Assembly: GCA_029213195.1 (NCBI GenBank) | Contig: JARGNI010000003.1 | Span: 62,001 to 126,000 of the forward strand | Reading direction: 5' to 3' | DNA length: 64,000 nt | Source: Verrucomicrobiales bacterium | Lineage (GTDB): Bacteria > Verrucomicrobiota > Verrucomicrobiia > Verrucomicrobiales > DEV007 | Shown here: in pieces, positions 1 to 10,859 of the stretch | How positions within the stretch are numbered: the stretch's first letter is position 1 | Layout: each line of letters opens with the position of its first letter | Translations under genes and position numbers: made by a program | The notes under the pieces: generated by a model | Seen by the model: the letters and a program-made list of their open reading frames with translations, nothing else | Database searches by the model: none | What the model was told of the DNA's origin: nothing

Positions 1-22
1 ACGAGGCACTCTCTCCCCTTCA

Positions 23-1222
23 ATGCTAACGTTTCCCAGGAACTGCTTTTCTTTTCTCATCTTTCCCTTTCTCCTTGTTTCTGCTTCCGCAAAAGAGGAG
101 ACCCGCAATCCTTTCCAGGTCGAGAGGCTGCCCGAACGAGCGTGGGGCAGCCTGGAATACTACACACTCTACCTCGAACCATCCGACTCCTTCGTTTCCG
201 GGATGTCGGATTTCAAGTTCTGGTCGTCCGGCACGCTCTGGATATTCCCGACGCGGGACAAGGAGGAACTCTTCCTTATCTTCCAGAATGCCGGGCTCCC
301 CGAGGAATGGATTACTCGTCTCCTCGTCGCCGCGAAACCCGTTCCGCAGAGACCGCTTATCGAGATCAGGCCGGATGCAGACATTGTGGAAGGCCTTTCT
401 CCGCAACAAAGGAATCGCCTCTACCCTCACATTCATACCGAGTCAAAGGAGACCGTATTCTCGGATCCATACGCGCTGATGCCGGGAGGAATCGCCGAAG
501 CAGCGCTCTTCCCGAGTGGCCTCCGACCCGAATTGATCGGACTTCTCGAACGGCTGAGCTTCCCTCGTGGCAGAACGATGCGGTTTTCAGATATCTACCA
601 CGTTCTGGGTCACACCCACAGTGAAGAGGAACGTCTCCGGGTGATGAAACTCCTCCTGCGGGAAAAAGCGATTTCCGCCCAACTCCAGATCCATCCAAAC
701 AGCGACACGCTCAAGATTGCGCAATACTGGAGTTCCGGGGAACGAAACAAACGAATTCTCCCCCTTCTCGAATCGGTTGCCGCCACCTCCGGGGTAGAGA
801 AAATCGACATCGCACACCTTCTCCCCTCACTCCCTCGGCGGCTTCTGAACACTTACCCATCGCCTGAAGGCTGGCGAACCAGGGACTTGGCCCCCGACTG
901 TTTCTGGACTTCATTCAGCTTCTTCTCGGAAAGCCCCTCCGCCCGGCTGCTCGAGAACGTCGCTCAGACTTTCGAAGAACGTTACGAGCGGGCCTCCCCT
1001 CCCCTGCAACTGGGAGACCTCATTCTGATTCGGCGTGAAGATGACAGCAGCTGGCTGCACGCTTGCAACTACATCGCCGGAGGGCTGGCGTTTACCAAGA
1101 ATGGTTCGAGTCCCGGAAGGCCATGGGCGATCCAGAGACTGGAAGACATTACCTTCCGCTACCTCGAGGAAGGCAAAGTGGGCATCTCTTTTTTCCGACT
1201 GAAGCCTGAGTATCTCCAATGA
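23..1222 (+). CDS. hypothetical secreted protein, tandem paralog of the next gene
   Basis: 399-aa ORF with hydrophobic N-terminal signal-like segment (MLTFPRNCFSFLIFPFLLVSASA); shares the WGxLEYY..LE.xDS core with 1219-2436. Confidence 0.8.
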   Translation: MLTFPRNCFSFLIFPFLLVSASAKEETRNPFQVERLPERAWGSLEYYTLYLEPSDSFVSGMSDFKFWSSGTLWIFPTRDKEELFLIFQNAGLPEEWITRLLVAAKPVPQRPLIEIRPDADIVEGLSPQQRNRLYPHIHTESKETVFSDPYALMPGGIAEAALFPSGLRPELIGLLERLSFPRGRTMRFSDIYHVLGHTHSEEERLRVMKLLLREKAISAQLQIHPNSDTLKIAQYWSSGERNKRILPLLESVAATSGVEKIDIAHLLPSLPRRLLNTYPSPEGWRTRDLAPDCFWTSFSFFSESPSARLLENVAQTFEERYERASPPLQLGDLILIRREDDSSWLHACNYIAGGLAFTKNGSSPGRPWAIQRLEDITFRYLEEGKVGISFFRLKPEYLQ

Positions 1223-2436
1223 AACAGTGTAGCCTGTTCCTTTTCCTTCTTTCAGCTTCACTCGTCTTTTCCTCGAACGGGGCCGAAAATTCTCCATCTG
1301 CAGGCGAGGGGCCATCTCTCGATAGAGAAACCGTGAAATCCGGCCCGCAGATTTTCAAATCCCGCAAGGGTCCCTGGGGGCAATTGGAATACTATTACAC
1401 CCATCTCGAGGCACCCGATTCCCTCGTGAAATCCGTTCCGACACCTTCCTCCGAGATCATCTGGCATCTCCCAGGGAAAACACGTGAAGAACAACGAAAA
1501 TTACTCGAGTCGGCAGGCATGCTGGCCTCACAGGTCGACGCGATTTTCGACAATTCGAATCCCTCCGATGAAGGAGCAGCCCTCTTTCCACCCCCCGATG
1601 TAATCGCCGAACTGAGCCAGGAGGTTCGCGGCCGAGTCTATCGCACCCTTCGTTCCTTCCCGGAGAACCCCCTCTACCGAACTCCCCTCGTCATGAATAC
1701 CGACGATGTCCACCAGTGGTTCTCCGGCGGACAGCTCACCTCGGAGACCCTGGATCTAGTCGACCTCCTCTCCTATCCCATCGGGAACACACTGGCATTC
1801 AGTGATGTGCCTTTTTTGCTCCAGCAGAGCAGTATGAGCGAACGCATGGAACGAAATCTCATCCGATCGATGACGCGGACGAGAAGCCTGATCCTGCGCC
1901 TCAGGATCGACCGGGATTCCGATCTGGCCCAAATCAAAGAGTATTGGACAGCAGGATTCAAGAACAAGGATGTCCTCCCGCTCCTCAACTCGGTATCGCA
2001 GAGTCCCGAGATTGATTATATCGATGTCATTCACCTGCTCCCGCCCATCCCCCGCCAGCACCTCAACACCTTTCCCTCTCTCGCGGAAGGTATTGATGGT
2101 TCGTATCCAGACAGCTTCTGGGCAGCCATGAATTTCTTTGAATATTTGCCTAGAAGCGAGTTCAAGGACCTCAGGCAGGTGGCACGTTACGCCGAGTTCG
2201 CCTACGAGCCTGCCAACAAACCTCTACGCTATGGCGACCTTCTGGTCATCTACGATCCCGAAAGGGATCTCTCGATCCAGGCCGCGGTCTATTTGGCAGA
2301 CTATATCGTCTACACAAAAGACGGTCGCTCGGTCTTGCGACCTTTCATTTTGACACGGCTACCCGATCTCGTCAGCCGATTCCAGGGAGAGATTCCCTTT
2401 GAAGTTCGAGCCTGGAGAAAACGGAGTCGATATTGA
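1219..2436 (+). CDS. hypothetical secreted protein, paralog of the preceding gene
   Basis: 405-aa ORF with signal-like N-terminus; ATGA overlap with upstream stop; colinear similarity to the 23-1222 product (WGQLEYYYTHLEAPDSLV; LLPxxPRxxLNTxPS). Confidence 0.8.
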   Translation: MKQCSLFLFLLSASLVFSSNGAENSPSAGEGPSLDRETVKSGPQIFKSRKGPWGQLEYYYTHLEAPDSLVKSVPTPSSEIIWHLPGKTREEQRKLLESAGMLASQVDAIFDNSNPSDEGAALFPPPDVIAELSQEVRGRVYRTLRSFPENPLYRTPLVMNTDDVHQWFSGGQLTSETLDLVDLLSYPIGNTLAFSDVPFLLQQSSMSERMERNLIRSMTRTRSLILRLRIDRDSDLAQIKEYWTAGFKNKDVLPLLNSVSQSPEIDYIDVIHLLPPIPRQHLNTFPSLAEGIDGSYPDSFWAAMNFFEYLPRSEFKDLRQVARYAEFAYEPANKPLRYGDLLVIYDPERDLSIQAAVYLADYIVYTKDGRSVLRPFILTRLPDLVSRFQGEIPFEVRAWRKRSRY

Positions 2437-2501
2437 TTCGGAGTCGGACTCATCGATCAGATGAAGAGGGGGCCCAAGGTCGAGATATCTTCCCGCTTTT
2501 C

Positions 2502-3932
2502 CTACGCAATCAGATCGCGAACGACATGGCCCTCGACATCACTGAGTCGTACATCCCGCCCTGCGTGGCGGAAGGTAAGATCCTCGTGGTCGATTCCAAG
2601 CAGGTGCTGAACAGTGGCCCAGAGATCGTAGACATCCATCTTCCCATCGACCACGTGGTAGCCGAATTCGTCAGTCGCTCCATAGACAAATCCAGGTTTG
2701 GCACCGCCTCCGGCCAGCCAGACACTGAATCCAAATGGGTTGTGATCCCTTCCATTACTGCCCTGTGAGAAAGGAGTGCGTCCAAACTCGCCGGCAAAGA
2801 TGACCAGGGTTTCATCGAGCAGCCCACGCCGCTTGAGATCGACAAGAAGTCCCGCAATGGGCTGATCGACCTGCTCGGCCATGTTACCGTGCCCTTCCTC
2901 AAGCCCACCATGCTGATCCCAGGGGTTCGCGGCCTGGCCTCCGCCTGGCTTCTGGGGGAGACAGGTCAACTCGACGAAGCGAACTCCACGCTCCACAAGT
3001 CGCCTCGCAAGGAGGGCCTGCTTTGCATAGTCCCTCGTCATGGGATTCTTCGCCCCGAATCCATAGAGCTGCTTGGTCGCCTCGGACTCTCCCGAAAGGT
3101 CGCAGAGTTCGGGAACAGCAGTCTGCATTCGATAGGCGGTCTCGTAGTTCCGGATTGCCGCTTCCACTTCGGCATGCCCCCGGGTGGTGTCGGCAAATTC
3201 CCGATCGATCGAACGAATGAAGTCGAGCCGTGACTGCTGCACCGAATCGCTTTCCCTGGGCAACACATTGCGAACCGGCTCGTCAGCATCGACCTGGAGC
3301 AGCGATGCCTGGTGCTGGGCGGGAAGAAATCCACTGCTCCATTGCCCGACACCCCCATGAGGGATCCCGGACGAGCCGCTCCGCAGGACTACATATCCAG
3401 GCAGATTCTGATTCTCCGTTCCGAGACCATAGCTGCACCAGGCGCCGGCACTGGGATGGCCGATGAAAGGAAACCCGGTATGAAAGAAAAAATTCCCCTG
3501 GGCATGCTCATTGACACTGCTCGTCATCGAGCGGATCACGGTGAGATCATCAGCACAATGCTGGCGAAGGTGAGGAAACAGATCCGAGATCGGGATACCC
3601 GAATCCCCTCCCTCGCGAAACTCCCACGGACTTCCGAAAATGTTCCCGTTGTTGTTGAACTGGGTCCGCTCCACTTTCACCGGCATTGGTTTGCCATGCA
3701 GCTCTCGAAGCTTCGGCTTCGGATCAAAAGTGTCGACATGAGAGACCCCTCCCGACATGTAGCAGAGGATGACATGCTTGGCCTTGGGACGGAAATCTGG
3801 TTTTGGCAACGCCCCGTTCGGGCCCGGACCGGCTGCAGAGGCGCGTCCGAGCCCCATTCCGGAAAGAGCAACCATTCCGAATCCGGAGGAAATCCGGCTC
3901 AGCATTTCACGACGAGAGTACGGAAGATTCAT
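2502..3932 (-). CDS. DUF1501 domain-containing protein (Tat-type N-terminus)
   Basis: ORF start moved to [23 protein letters not shown] (ATG at 3932); '[20 protein letters not shown]', '[30 protein letters not shown]' typical of DUF1501. Confidence 0.9.
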   Translation of the reverse strand: MNLPYSRREMLSRISSGFGMVALSGMGLGRASAAGPGPNGALPKPDFRPKAKHVILCYMSGGVSHVDTFDPKPKLRELHGKPMPVKVERTQFNNNGNIFGSPWEFREGGDSGIPISDLFPHLRQHCADDLTVIRSMTSSVNEHAQGNFFFHTGFPFIGHPSAGAWCSYGLGTENQNLPGYVVLRSGSSGIPHGGVGQWSSGFLPAQHQASLLQVDADEPVRNVLPRESDSVQQSRLDFIRSIDREFADTTRGHAEVEAAIRNYETAYRMQTAVPELCDLSGESEATKQLYGFGAKNPMTRDYAKQALLARRLVERGVRFVELTCLPQKPGGGQAANPWDQHGGLEEGHGNMAEQVDQPIAGLLVDLKRRGLLDETLVIFAGEFGRTPFSQGSNGRDHNPFGFSVWLAGGGAKPGFVYGATDEFGYHVVDGKMDVYDLWATVQHLLGIDHEDLTFRHAGRDVRLSDVEGHVVRDLIA

Positions 3933-3936
3933 GATA

Positions 3937-6900
3937 TCAGCGCAGGTAAATGAACTCTTTAAAATTGAAGATGGCATGGGCGAGATCGTGCCAGCCACCC
4001 GACTGGCTCGAGAAGGCCCCGCCTTTTTGGGAATACTCGGCAAGCAGCTTCTCGACTCTGGAAATTTCCGGATCCAGCTTATCCCGCTCTTCCCATTGTG
4101 ATTCTGTCAGGTGCCTTTCGATCTCCTCGGGCGAAACAAAAATCGCCCCCCCGTTCGAAAGGGCTCGGATTTCCTCGGGACTCAGCACACGATCGTAAAG
4201 GCCTGCCTCATAAATGCGTCCCTTCAGGTTCCTCCCCCCCTGGTCGCCCGATCCGGTCGCGCGACCATGACGAAGACCGAGGAGGATCTGGGATTGCCCC
4301 TTTCCGAAATCCTGCAAGGGAGCCTTCCGAATCGGATCCCCCCAGGGTTCTCCATCTCGATAGCAGCGTATCGTCCCGTCCTTCTCATAGGTCAGCAGCA
4401 ACGCAACCGGTCGCTCAAGAGCTTCCGGATCCGACTGGGCGTTGAAGCTTGAGGTACGCCTGTGATTGTTGCTCCCCGCAAGCCATTCCCCCGGTTTCGA
4501 TTCCGCATAGACGATGCTGTCGAACAGCCCTCCCTGGAGGTCCTGGAGAGAGATCACTCCTCCGCCCCGCTGCTGATCCGTTGCCAACTGGACGCGAGCA
4601 AAAAGAGACTTCTCACCGACTCCGATCGGCAGAGGGTCGGTGGCGAGAAACCCTTTCCCGTCGAGGACGAGCGCGCCTTCTTTCACCGAAGCGCTGCCGA
4701 ACAGTTCATGCCCGATCTCATTTCCGGCCCCGGGGGATGCGTCGGAGAAATCCCAATGAATCCGGGGGGCTGCGACCGTGCTGGTTTCCGATCCCGACTC
4801 CTGCTGCTCGTTCTTTTTCTCCCAAAGGGCAGCGTGGATCGGCTCGATCAAGCTGCGCTTCTTCTCTCGAAGCAGGGAAAGCTCCTCGGCAACCTGCGCT
4901 TTCCGAGCCTCGATCCCGGCTTTTTCCTTCTCCACGGTTTCGAGAAATCGCTGAGCGCTTTCCTGTTCCGCTTCGCTCGGCGGACGTCCAAGAGCCAGCT
5001 CGAAAAACTGCTCGATTCTTTCCCCTCGATCGGCATTCCCGGAGGTAGCTGCGAGAACACGATCCGCCCATCGCCCGGCCTGGTCGATGATGAAGCGATC
5101 ATTGAGCAGGGTCAGGGATTGAGCGGGGACATTCGTGCTGCTTCGTTTCCCGACCGTGGTCGCGGGAACGGGAAAATCGAAGGTTGTAAGAAGAGGGTCG
5201 AGGTCGTTTCTCTTCACCCGCAGGTAGACGGAACGCCTCGGCGCATTTCCCGTCACCGCAGGTCCGTATCGGGTCTCATCGAGCGTGCCGGCAACAGCAA
5301 GAATCGAGTCACGTATCGCTTCGGCCTCGAGTCGGCGAGTCGTGAAGTGGGAGAGCAGCCGATTCTCCGGATCGACTGAACTGGCCTCGTCGGTCGGCTC
5401 ACTTGCCTGCAGGAAAGTTTCTGTCAGGACCAACTCGCGAATCAACGATTTAAAAGACCACTGGTGCTCGTTCCGAAAACGAGTCGCCAGGTAGTCCAGC
5501 AGCTCCGGATGCGAGGGCTCTTCTCCCAAGCGCCCGAAATTGTCCATCGTCGCAACCAGCCCATTTCCGAAGAGGTGGTACCAAACCCGATTTACGATCA
5601 CCCGCGCAGTAAAGGGATTGTCTTCTCGGAAGAGATCTTCAGCCATTTCGAGACGGCCACTTTGGTTGGTCTGGTAGGGCGATTCATCAATCGCCTCGAG
5701 GAAGCGTGCAGGGACAATCTCGAGGGGCTTGGTGTGATCCCCCCGGTCGAACAGGGGCTGCTCGTGCCGAGTATGCTCAATCATCCCCGGAGCGCGAGTT
5801 GGTGCGGGAATCTTCGCCTCCAAGGCCCGATACTTGGTCACGAGGTTTTGAACGTCCGGAGAAAAGTTATTCAGCTGATTGGAGAGCAACCCACTCTTGA
5901 GAGCCGATTCGAGAAACAGCGCCTCTTCATCGGTAAGCGAGGCTTTCGCATCCGCCCAGCGGGCAAGAACGTCCTGCAGGGCAGCCCGAACCTTTTCTTT
6001 CGCTTCTTCAGCATTCGTGGCAGAAGACTCGCCCTCTTTGAAGAGAGGCCTCAAGGATTCGTAGTCCTTTTGGATCGGGAATGCAGCGCCCTTCTTCACC
6101 AACCAGGCATCCCGAACGCCAAACCAGGAACGCGGGCGATCCGCCACGAGAATGGGCGCCTCTCCTGCCGTAGCGAACTCCAGGTGAATGCGATCGCCAT
6201 TCCAGTAATCGAGCCGCTGGTAACGGGTCCACTCCCAGTCGTCCGACTTGAGATTGGTCACCGGATACACCGTCCCCCGTCTCGGATAATGCTGAACCGC
6301 GTATCTTCCCGAAGACCCATCTCCTATCATTCGCACATAGAGATCGTAATCTCCATCGAGATCAATCGGCGGGGTGGCGAGAAAACCTCGGTGGCGAGAG
6401 GAGACCAGGTTCGAGTAGAGGCCCGCTGGAAAGATGTTGGCAACCACCCCTTCCCCATCCGAGTCCAGGGTGAAGTCACCCGCTGCTGCTGGTTCTGAAT
6501 CGAGCAACCCTTCCCCTTCCCGAGTCCATTCTCCGGCCTGCTCGGGGTCTCCAAAATCCCATCGATAGCGCGTCTCCTTCGCGGACTCCCATTCTTTCCA
6601 CGCCCGCTCCGAGGCAAGGACTTCGTCTTGGGTTCTTTGCCAGGTATCTGAGGGATTCCCGGAGGCCGCAAGCTTGGCGACCAGTTCGGCAAAGGTGTTC
6701 GCCCCCGGTTCCTCGAGCGCCTGATCCCAATCGAGCGCCCCACTCTCCACCTGCTTCTGCCAATCCAAAGCGATGGATGCGCGAATCTCTTTCTTCAGAT
6801 CGAGCAATCGTTCCCGATGCCGCGTCAGCACACCGGGAGCATCGACGGCGACGGTCGCCGGGAGTGGCGCAGTGAAGATTCCGAAGAGCGCGTAGAAATC

Positions 6901-8028
6901 TTTCTGGCTGATCGCATCGAATTTGTGGTCATGGCAGCGAGCACAGGAGACAGTCAAACCCAGGAACGCTTTCGTGACCGCATTGACCTGATCGTCGGTA
7001 AAGCGGACCCGCTCATCGAGTGCATCGGTCGGGGCGAAGCCATGAAACACCATCCGGAGATGGGCTGGTCCGATCGCACTCTCATTGATCTGCAGTTCCT
7101 CGTTGATTCTCGGCTCGGCAAGAACATCACCGGCCAGGTGCTCGATCGCCAGTTGGTCGTAGGGAACATCCTGATTCCAGGCTCGGATCAGGTAATCGCG
7201 ATATCTCCAGGCATAGGGAATCGCCGGATCCCCCTCACTCCCATGGGAATCGGCATAGCGAATCCAGTCCATCCAGTGTCGCGCCCACTTCTCTCCAAAG
7301 GAAGGTTCCGCCAGCTTTCGATCGACCAGGTCGCGGAGGGCACGGTCGGGATCTTCTTCGTAGGCCACGGAAAAGCTCTGCATCTCCTCCGGAACCGGAG
7401 GAAGTCCGGTCAAGAGAAAGGAAATCCGACGAAGGAGGACGAGTGGTTCGGCCCGAGGACTGAACTCCAGATCGTTTTCTACCAGGGCAGCAGTGACGAA
7501 TGCATCCACGGCAGCACTTCCTTCCTTGTTCCCGGGAACCGCCGGCATCTCGATCGGCTGGAAACTCCACCACCCTTTTCTTCGGTCCCGGATCGCCTCC
7601 CAGTTGGTATCCTCGGACAACTGTTCCGGAGAAGGCGGAGCATCCCTTGGGTCCGGAGCCCCCATCTCGATCCACTCCTCAAAGTCGGAGAGAACGATAT
7701 CTTCCAGCTTGGCCCCAGCCTTGGGCATCTCGAGATCCTCGACCTCATGCCGAATGCTCTGGAGGAGAAGACTGTTTTCGGGATCCCCCGGGATGATCAC
7801 CCCCGTGCCGGAATCGCCGCCTTTTTGCCAACCCGCTCGAGTATCGAGCAGCAAGCCACCCTTGGCCTTGGTCGCTTCCGAATGACATTCGTAGCACTCC
7901 TGCGCGAGAATGGGACGAATCTTCGACTCGAAGAATTCGATCTGCAGGGGAGTCGGCTCCGCGGCGAGCAACAGGGGCGTGAGCATTCCCACCCCCACCA
8001 GCACTGTAGAAAAGACACTTCGCTTCAT
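3937..8028 (-). CDS. PSCyt1 / DUF1549 / DUF1553 protein with LamG-like insertion
   Basis: Start moved to [16 protein letters not shown] (ATG at 8028); CYECH heme motif, [10 protein letters not shown], '[22 protein letters not shown]', C-terminal LamG-like segment (IHWDFSDA...[21 protein letters not shown]). Confidence 0.9.
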   Translation of the reverse strand: MKRSVFSTVLVGVGMLTPLLLAAEPTPLQIEFFESKIRPILAQECYECHSEATKAKGGLLLDTRAGWQKGGDSGTGVIIPGDPENSLLLQSIRHEVEDLEMPKAGAKLEDIVLSDFEEWIEMGAPDPRDAPPSPEQLSEDTNWEAIRDRRKGWWSFQPIEMPAVPGNKEGSAAVDAFVTAALVENDLEFSPRAEPLVLLRRISFLLTGLPPVPEEMQSFSVAYEEDPDRALRDLVDRKLAEPSFGEKWARHWMDWIRYADSHGSEGDPAIPYAWRYRDYLIRAWNQDVPYDQLAIEHLAGDVLAEPRINEELQINESAIGPAHLRMVFHGFAPTDALDERVRFTDDQVNAVTKAFLGLTVSCARCHDHKFDAISQKDFYALFGIFTAPLPATVAVDAPGVLTRHRERLLDLKKEIRASIALDWQKQVESGALDWDQALEEPGANTFAELVAKLAASGNPSDTWQRTQDEVLASERAWKEWESAKETRYRWDFGDPEQAGEWTREGEGLLDSEPAAAGDFTLDSDGEGVVANIFPAGLYSNLVSSRHRGFLATPPIDLDGDYDLYVRMIGDGSSGRYAVQHYPRRGTVYPVTNLKSDDWEWTRYQRLDYWNGDRIHLEFATAGEAPILVADRPRSWFGVRDAWLVKKGAAFPIQKDYESLRPLFKEGESSATNAEEAKEKVRAALQDVLARWADAKASLTDEEALFLESALKSGLLSNQLNNFSPDVQNLVTKYRALEAKIPAPTRAPGMIEHTRHEQPLFDRGDHTKPLEIVPARFLEAIDESPYQTNQSGRLEMAEDLFREDNPFTARVIVNRVWYHLFGNGLVATMDNFGRLGEEPSHPELLDYLATRFRNEHQWSFKSLIRELVLTETFLQASEPTDEASSVDPENRLLSHFTTRRLEAEAIRDSILAVAGTLDETRYGPAVTGNAPRRSVYLRVKRNDLDPLLTTFDFPVPATTVGKRSSTNVPAQSLTLLNDRFIIDQAGRWADRVLAATSGNADRGERIEQFFELALGRPPSEAEQESAQRFLETVEKEKAGIEARKAQVAEELSLLREKKRSLIEPIHAALWEKKNEQQESGSETSTVAAPRIHWDFSDASPGAGNEIGHELFGSASVKEGALVLDGKGFLATDPLPIGVGEKSLFARVQLATDQQRGGGVISLQDLQGGLFDSIVYAESKPGEWLAGSNNHRRTSSFNAQSDPEALERPVALLLTYEKDGTIRCYRDGEPWGDPIRKAPLQDFGKGQSQILLGLRHGRATGSGDQGGRNLKGRIYEAGLYDRVLSPEEIRALSNGGAIFVSPEEIERHLTESQWEERDKLDPEISRVEKLLAEYSQKGGAFSSQSGGWHDLAHAIFNFKEFIYLR

Positions 8029-8831
8029 TGCTTCAATTTCTCCTCGATCTGATTCGCTGCCCGACGACACAATCCTGCGATTCCCTCGAACTCCTCTTCC
8101 CCCATGCGAATGCTCGGCGCCATGACCGTGACCGCTCCGAGAGGCTGTCCATAGGGATCGGAAACGAGAACTGCGACGCAATGGATCCCCTCGATTCCCT
8201 CGGCGCGATCCACCGCATATCCCTGTTCTCGGCAGATCTGCAGTTCGCGATCGAGATCGGCCCGCCGATGGATGGTCGAATCAGTAAACTTCCTTCTCTT
8301 TTTCCCGGGGCCCTGATACCACGACGATCGCTGGCGATCGCTCCACCCCGCGAGAATCGCTTTGCCAGGAGCGCAGGAATAGAGGGGAACGCGCATCCCG
8401 ACCTCGCCGTTGACCTGGAGAGCATGCGTTCCCCGAAACTGCTCGAGGACGAGAGACTTGCCTTCCGCTTCGATGATGAGCTGGACGGTTTCCCCGGTTT
8501 CGTCCCGCAGCCAGCGAAGAGGCTCGTTTGCCGCTGCGGCGAGGCTGACATCGCCAGAGCGAGGGCCCGACAACTCGAGGATCTTCCGGGACAACACATA
8601 GGCTCGATTGTCCTCCCGCTGAACCGCAAACCCGGTTGCCGACAAGGTCTTGAGCAGGCGAAAGACCAGGTTCTGGGTGAGCCCAGAGATCCGGACGACT
8701 TCGGCGGAGGTCAGACCCTCGGGATGCTCGGCCAGCAGCTCCAGCAAATGCAAAGTCTTCGCCCCGGTCGGAGACGGGAGGGCATCCCAGGCAATGGCGC
8801 CTGAATCAAGATCAGAAATCGATGCTTTCAT
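8025..8831 (-). CDS. IclR family transcriptional regulator
   Basis: N-terminal wHTH (AKTLHLLELLAEHPEGLTSAEVVRISGLTQNLVFRLLKTLSATGF) plus IclR effector domain ('CAPGKAILAGWS', 'GYAVDRAEGIEGIHCVAVLV'); start at 8831; stop overlaps start of downstream DUF1553 gene. Confidence 0.9.
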   Translation of the reverse strand: MKASISDLDSGAIAWDALPSPTGAKTLHLLELLAEHPEGLTSAEVVRISGLTQNLVFRLLKTLSATGFAVQREDNRAYVLSRKILELSGPRSGDVSLAAAANEPLRWLRDETGETVQLIIEAEGKSLVLEQFRGTHALQVNGEVGMRVPLYSCAPGKAILAGWSDRQRSSWYQGPGKKRRKFTDSTIHRRADLDRELQICREQGYAVDRAEGIEGIHCVAVLVSDPYGQPLGAVTVMAPSIRMGEEEFEGIAGLCRRAANQIEEKLKQ

Positions 8832-8860
8832 CGTATAAAAGAATGAATTCTCAAATACGA
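8831..8860. promoter_or_regulatory. 30-bp interrupted palindrome, candidate IclR operator
   Basis: TCGTAT-AAA-AGAAT-GA-ATTCT-CAA-ATACGA: both 6-bp outer arms and 5-bp inner arms are perfect inverted repeats, directly adjoining the IclR start codon. Confidence 0.65.
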
Positions 8861-8991
8861 TGACATGGAAACACGCCCTCCCAAATGGCGCATTAAAGGA
8901 TCTCTGCGAGGGAATCCTATGACGACGCGAGTTTCGTTGCCATTTTCGCAACGGACGATACTGGTGACTTCCGCGCTCCTCCTCACTCTCC

Positions 8992-10191
8992 ATGAATGCC
9001 CTTCGTCGTCAGTTTTTCCTCAGCTTCGCGGTGATCGGTAGCGTCATGCCGCTGATGACCGTGTTCCTGAAAGAACAAGGAGGTTTCAGCTTTCTCCAGA
9101 TTGGACTGGCGATGTCGCTGATGAGTGTCCCCATGCTGTGCTCACCCGCCCTGATCACTCTGCTCGCCGATCGAAATCTCGATTCGCGTCGTATCCTCGC
9201 GGTCGCATTCACCTGCAGTGCGACGGTTCTGTCGCTGATGTATTTTTCCAACCACATCGCGTGGACGCTGACTCTCTTCGTTTTTCACGGCCTGGCTTTC
9301 GTCGCCATGCTCCCGCTGCAGGATGGCTACTTCTTCTCTTTCGCAGAGAAACTTCGCGTGGAGGGAACCCCCGGACCGAGCTATCCGCTGGTGCGAGTCT
9401 GGGGGACTGTCGGCTTCATCCTTCCCAGCCTGCTCCTGTTCATCCCCCTTTCCCGGGGAGCGTCGGCCAGTGCCATCCTTCCCTGTGCGGTTTTCTTCTG
9501 CCTCCTCAGCCTGGCCAACAGCTTTTCCCTGCCGAAAATCGATCGTCCGATTGTCACTTCGGGACGCCTTCCCACGCGCGAAGCGCTGCGGGCCATCTTC
9601 TCGCCCCAGGCGCGCTGGCTCTCGATCGGCCTTTTCTTCGGCTTTCTCGCAGCCTCCTGCTACTATGCCTTCATCGGGAACTACCTCGATGAAGTCGTCG
9701 GGATTCCGAAACGCCACATTGGTCTGATCATCAACCTCGGCGTCGCACTCGAGATCGGGTTCACCCTTGCGATGCCCTGGCTGCAGCAAAAAATCCATCT
9801 CAAGGGCATACTCGTCGCCGGGCTCGGCTGTATGGCAGCACGCATGGTGCTGCTGACGATGTTCCCTCATCCTGTCGTCGCCGTCGTCGTCCAGATTTTT
9901 CACGGACTCGAAGTCCTCGCCCTCTACATCGGCCCCGTGATGTTTCTCGATCGACTGGCGAAGAACGAATATCGGAACTCGATCCAGGGGGTCTTCACCA
10001 TGGTCATCGGAGGAGTTGCTCGAGTCATCGGGGGACTCCTCGCCGGATTTGTCGTCATGAGATCCGGACTCGAAGGTGGCCTCATCTATGGCGCGGTGAT
10101 GGCGACGATCTCCTTCCTGATCCTGACCTTTCTGTTTTCAAGAATCCCTCCTCGAGAAGAGATTGAGGTTTCCCCGGAAGGGGCCTCGTGA
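8992..10191 (+). CDS. MFS transporter
   Basis: 399-aa polytopic hydrophobic protein; 'GGFSFLQIGLAMSLMSVPMLCSPALITLLADR' near N-terminus resembles LacY/NupG-like MFS families. Confidence 0.85.
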   Translation: MNALRRQFFLSFAVIGSVMPLMTVFLKEQGGFSFLQIGLAMSLMSVPMLCSPALITLLADRNLDSRRILAVAFTCSATVLSLMYFSNHIAWTLTLFVFHGLAFVAMLPLQDGYFFSFAEKLRVEGTPGPSYPLVRVWGTVGFILPSLLLFIPLSRGASASAILPCAVFFCLLSLANSFSLPKIDRPIVTSGRLPTREALRAIFSPQARWLSIGLFFGFLAASCYYAFIGNYLDEVVGIPKRHIGLIINLGVALEIGFTLAMPWLQQKIHLKGILVAGLGCMAARMVLLTMFPHPVVAVVVQIFHGLEVLALYIGPVMFLDRLAKNEYRNSIQGVFTMVIGGVARVIGGLLAGFVVMRSGLEGGLIYGAVMATISFLILTFLFSRIPPREEIEVSPEGAS

Positions 10192-10859
10192 TACAGGTTT
10201 CCTCCGAGTATATGGCCACCCCCGCTGCAGAAACGTCCGAACCCGCTCACTGGTCCCGTGCCGCGATCGCGAGCCCGATTCTCGGCGTCCTCGGATTCGC
10301 GACGCTCTGGCTCATCGTTGGGCTCTTTCTCTCAGCCGCAGGAGCGATCTGTGGCCATCTCGCAAGGGAAACGACCAAGGATGGTCAGTGGAAAGGGCGG
10401 CGACTCGCCACCTTAGGGGTCAGCCTCAATTACGCCTCGATGATTTTCTTCCCGATTCTCCTTCTCATCATCTCGGCATCGTTTCCCGCTCTCGACATGT
10501 GGAAATCGGAGCAGGGGGAAAGCCAGCGGATGGAAAGCCAGGCGCATGCTGCAAAACTCTATGTGGCCTGCGAAGCCTACGCTCGAGCCAATCGGGGTCG
10601 CTACCCCGCGAGCTGGGAAGAGCTTTCCGGAAAATTCATCGCAGGTCCCGAGTTGAGAAAAAATCTTCGCAGCGTCTATCCGAAAGGGAAGTCGAACGCC
10701 TTCGAGCTGGTCCCCCACGACCGTCCCGTGTTGCCTGCCTTTTCCGACTCCGTTATCGTCATCCAGGAGATTGCTCCCCCCGACGTCGAGAAGATTTCGG
10801 TCGTCTATGCAGACGGAACCGTAAAATCGATCCACAATCCTGATTACGAAAGACCATGA
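10188..10859 (+). CDS. DUF4190-like membrane protein with pseudopilin-like C-terminal region
   Basis: 'SRAAIASPILGVLGFATLWLIVGLFLSAAGAICGHLARETTKDGQWKGRRLATLGVSLNY' typical of DUF4190; ATGA overlap with MFS gene. Confidence 0.75.
   Translation: MIQVSSEYMATPAAETSEPAHWSRAAIASPILGVLGFATLWLIVGLFLSAAGAICGHLARETTKDGQWKGRRLATLGVSLNYASMIFFPILLLIISASFPALDMWKSEQGESQRMESQAHAAKLYVACEAYARANRGRYPASWEELSGKFIAGPELRKNLRSVYPKGKSNAFELVPHDRPVLPAFSDSVIVIQEIAPPDVEKISVVYADGTVKSIHNPDYERP

Noticed and set aside
4462-8052. Several 200-410-aa plus-strand ORFs (4462-5379, 5464-6498, 6817-8052)
   Set aside because: All antisense to the 3937-8028 DUF1553 gene; no signal peptide, domain motif or consistent spacing.
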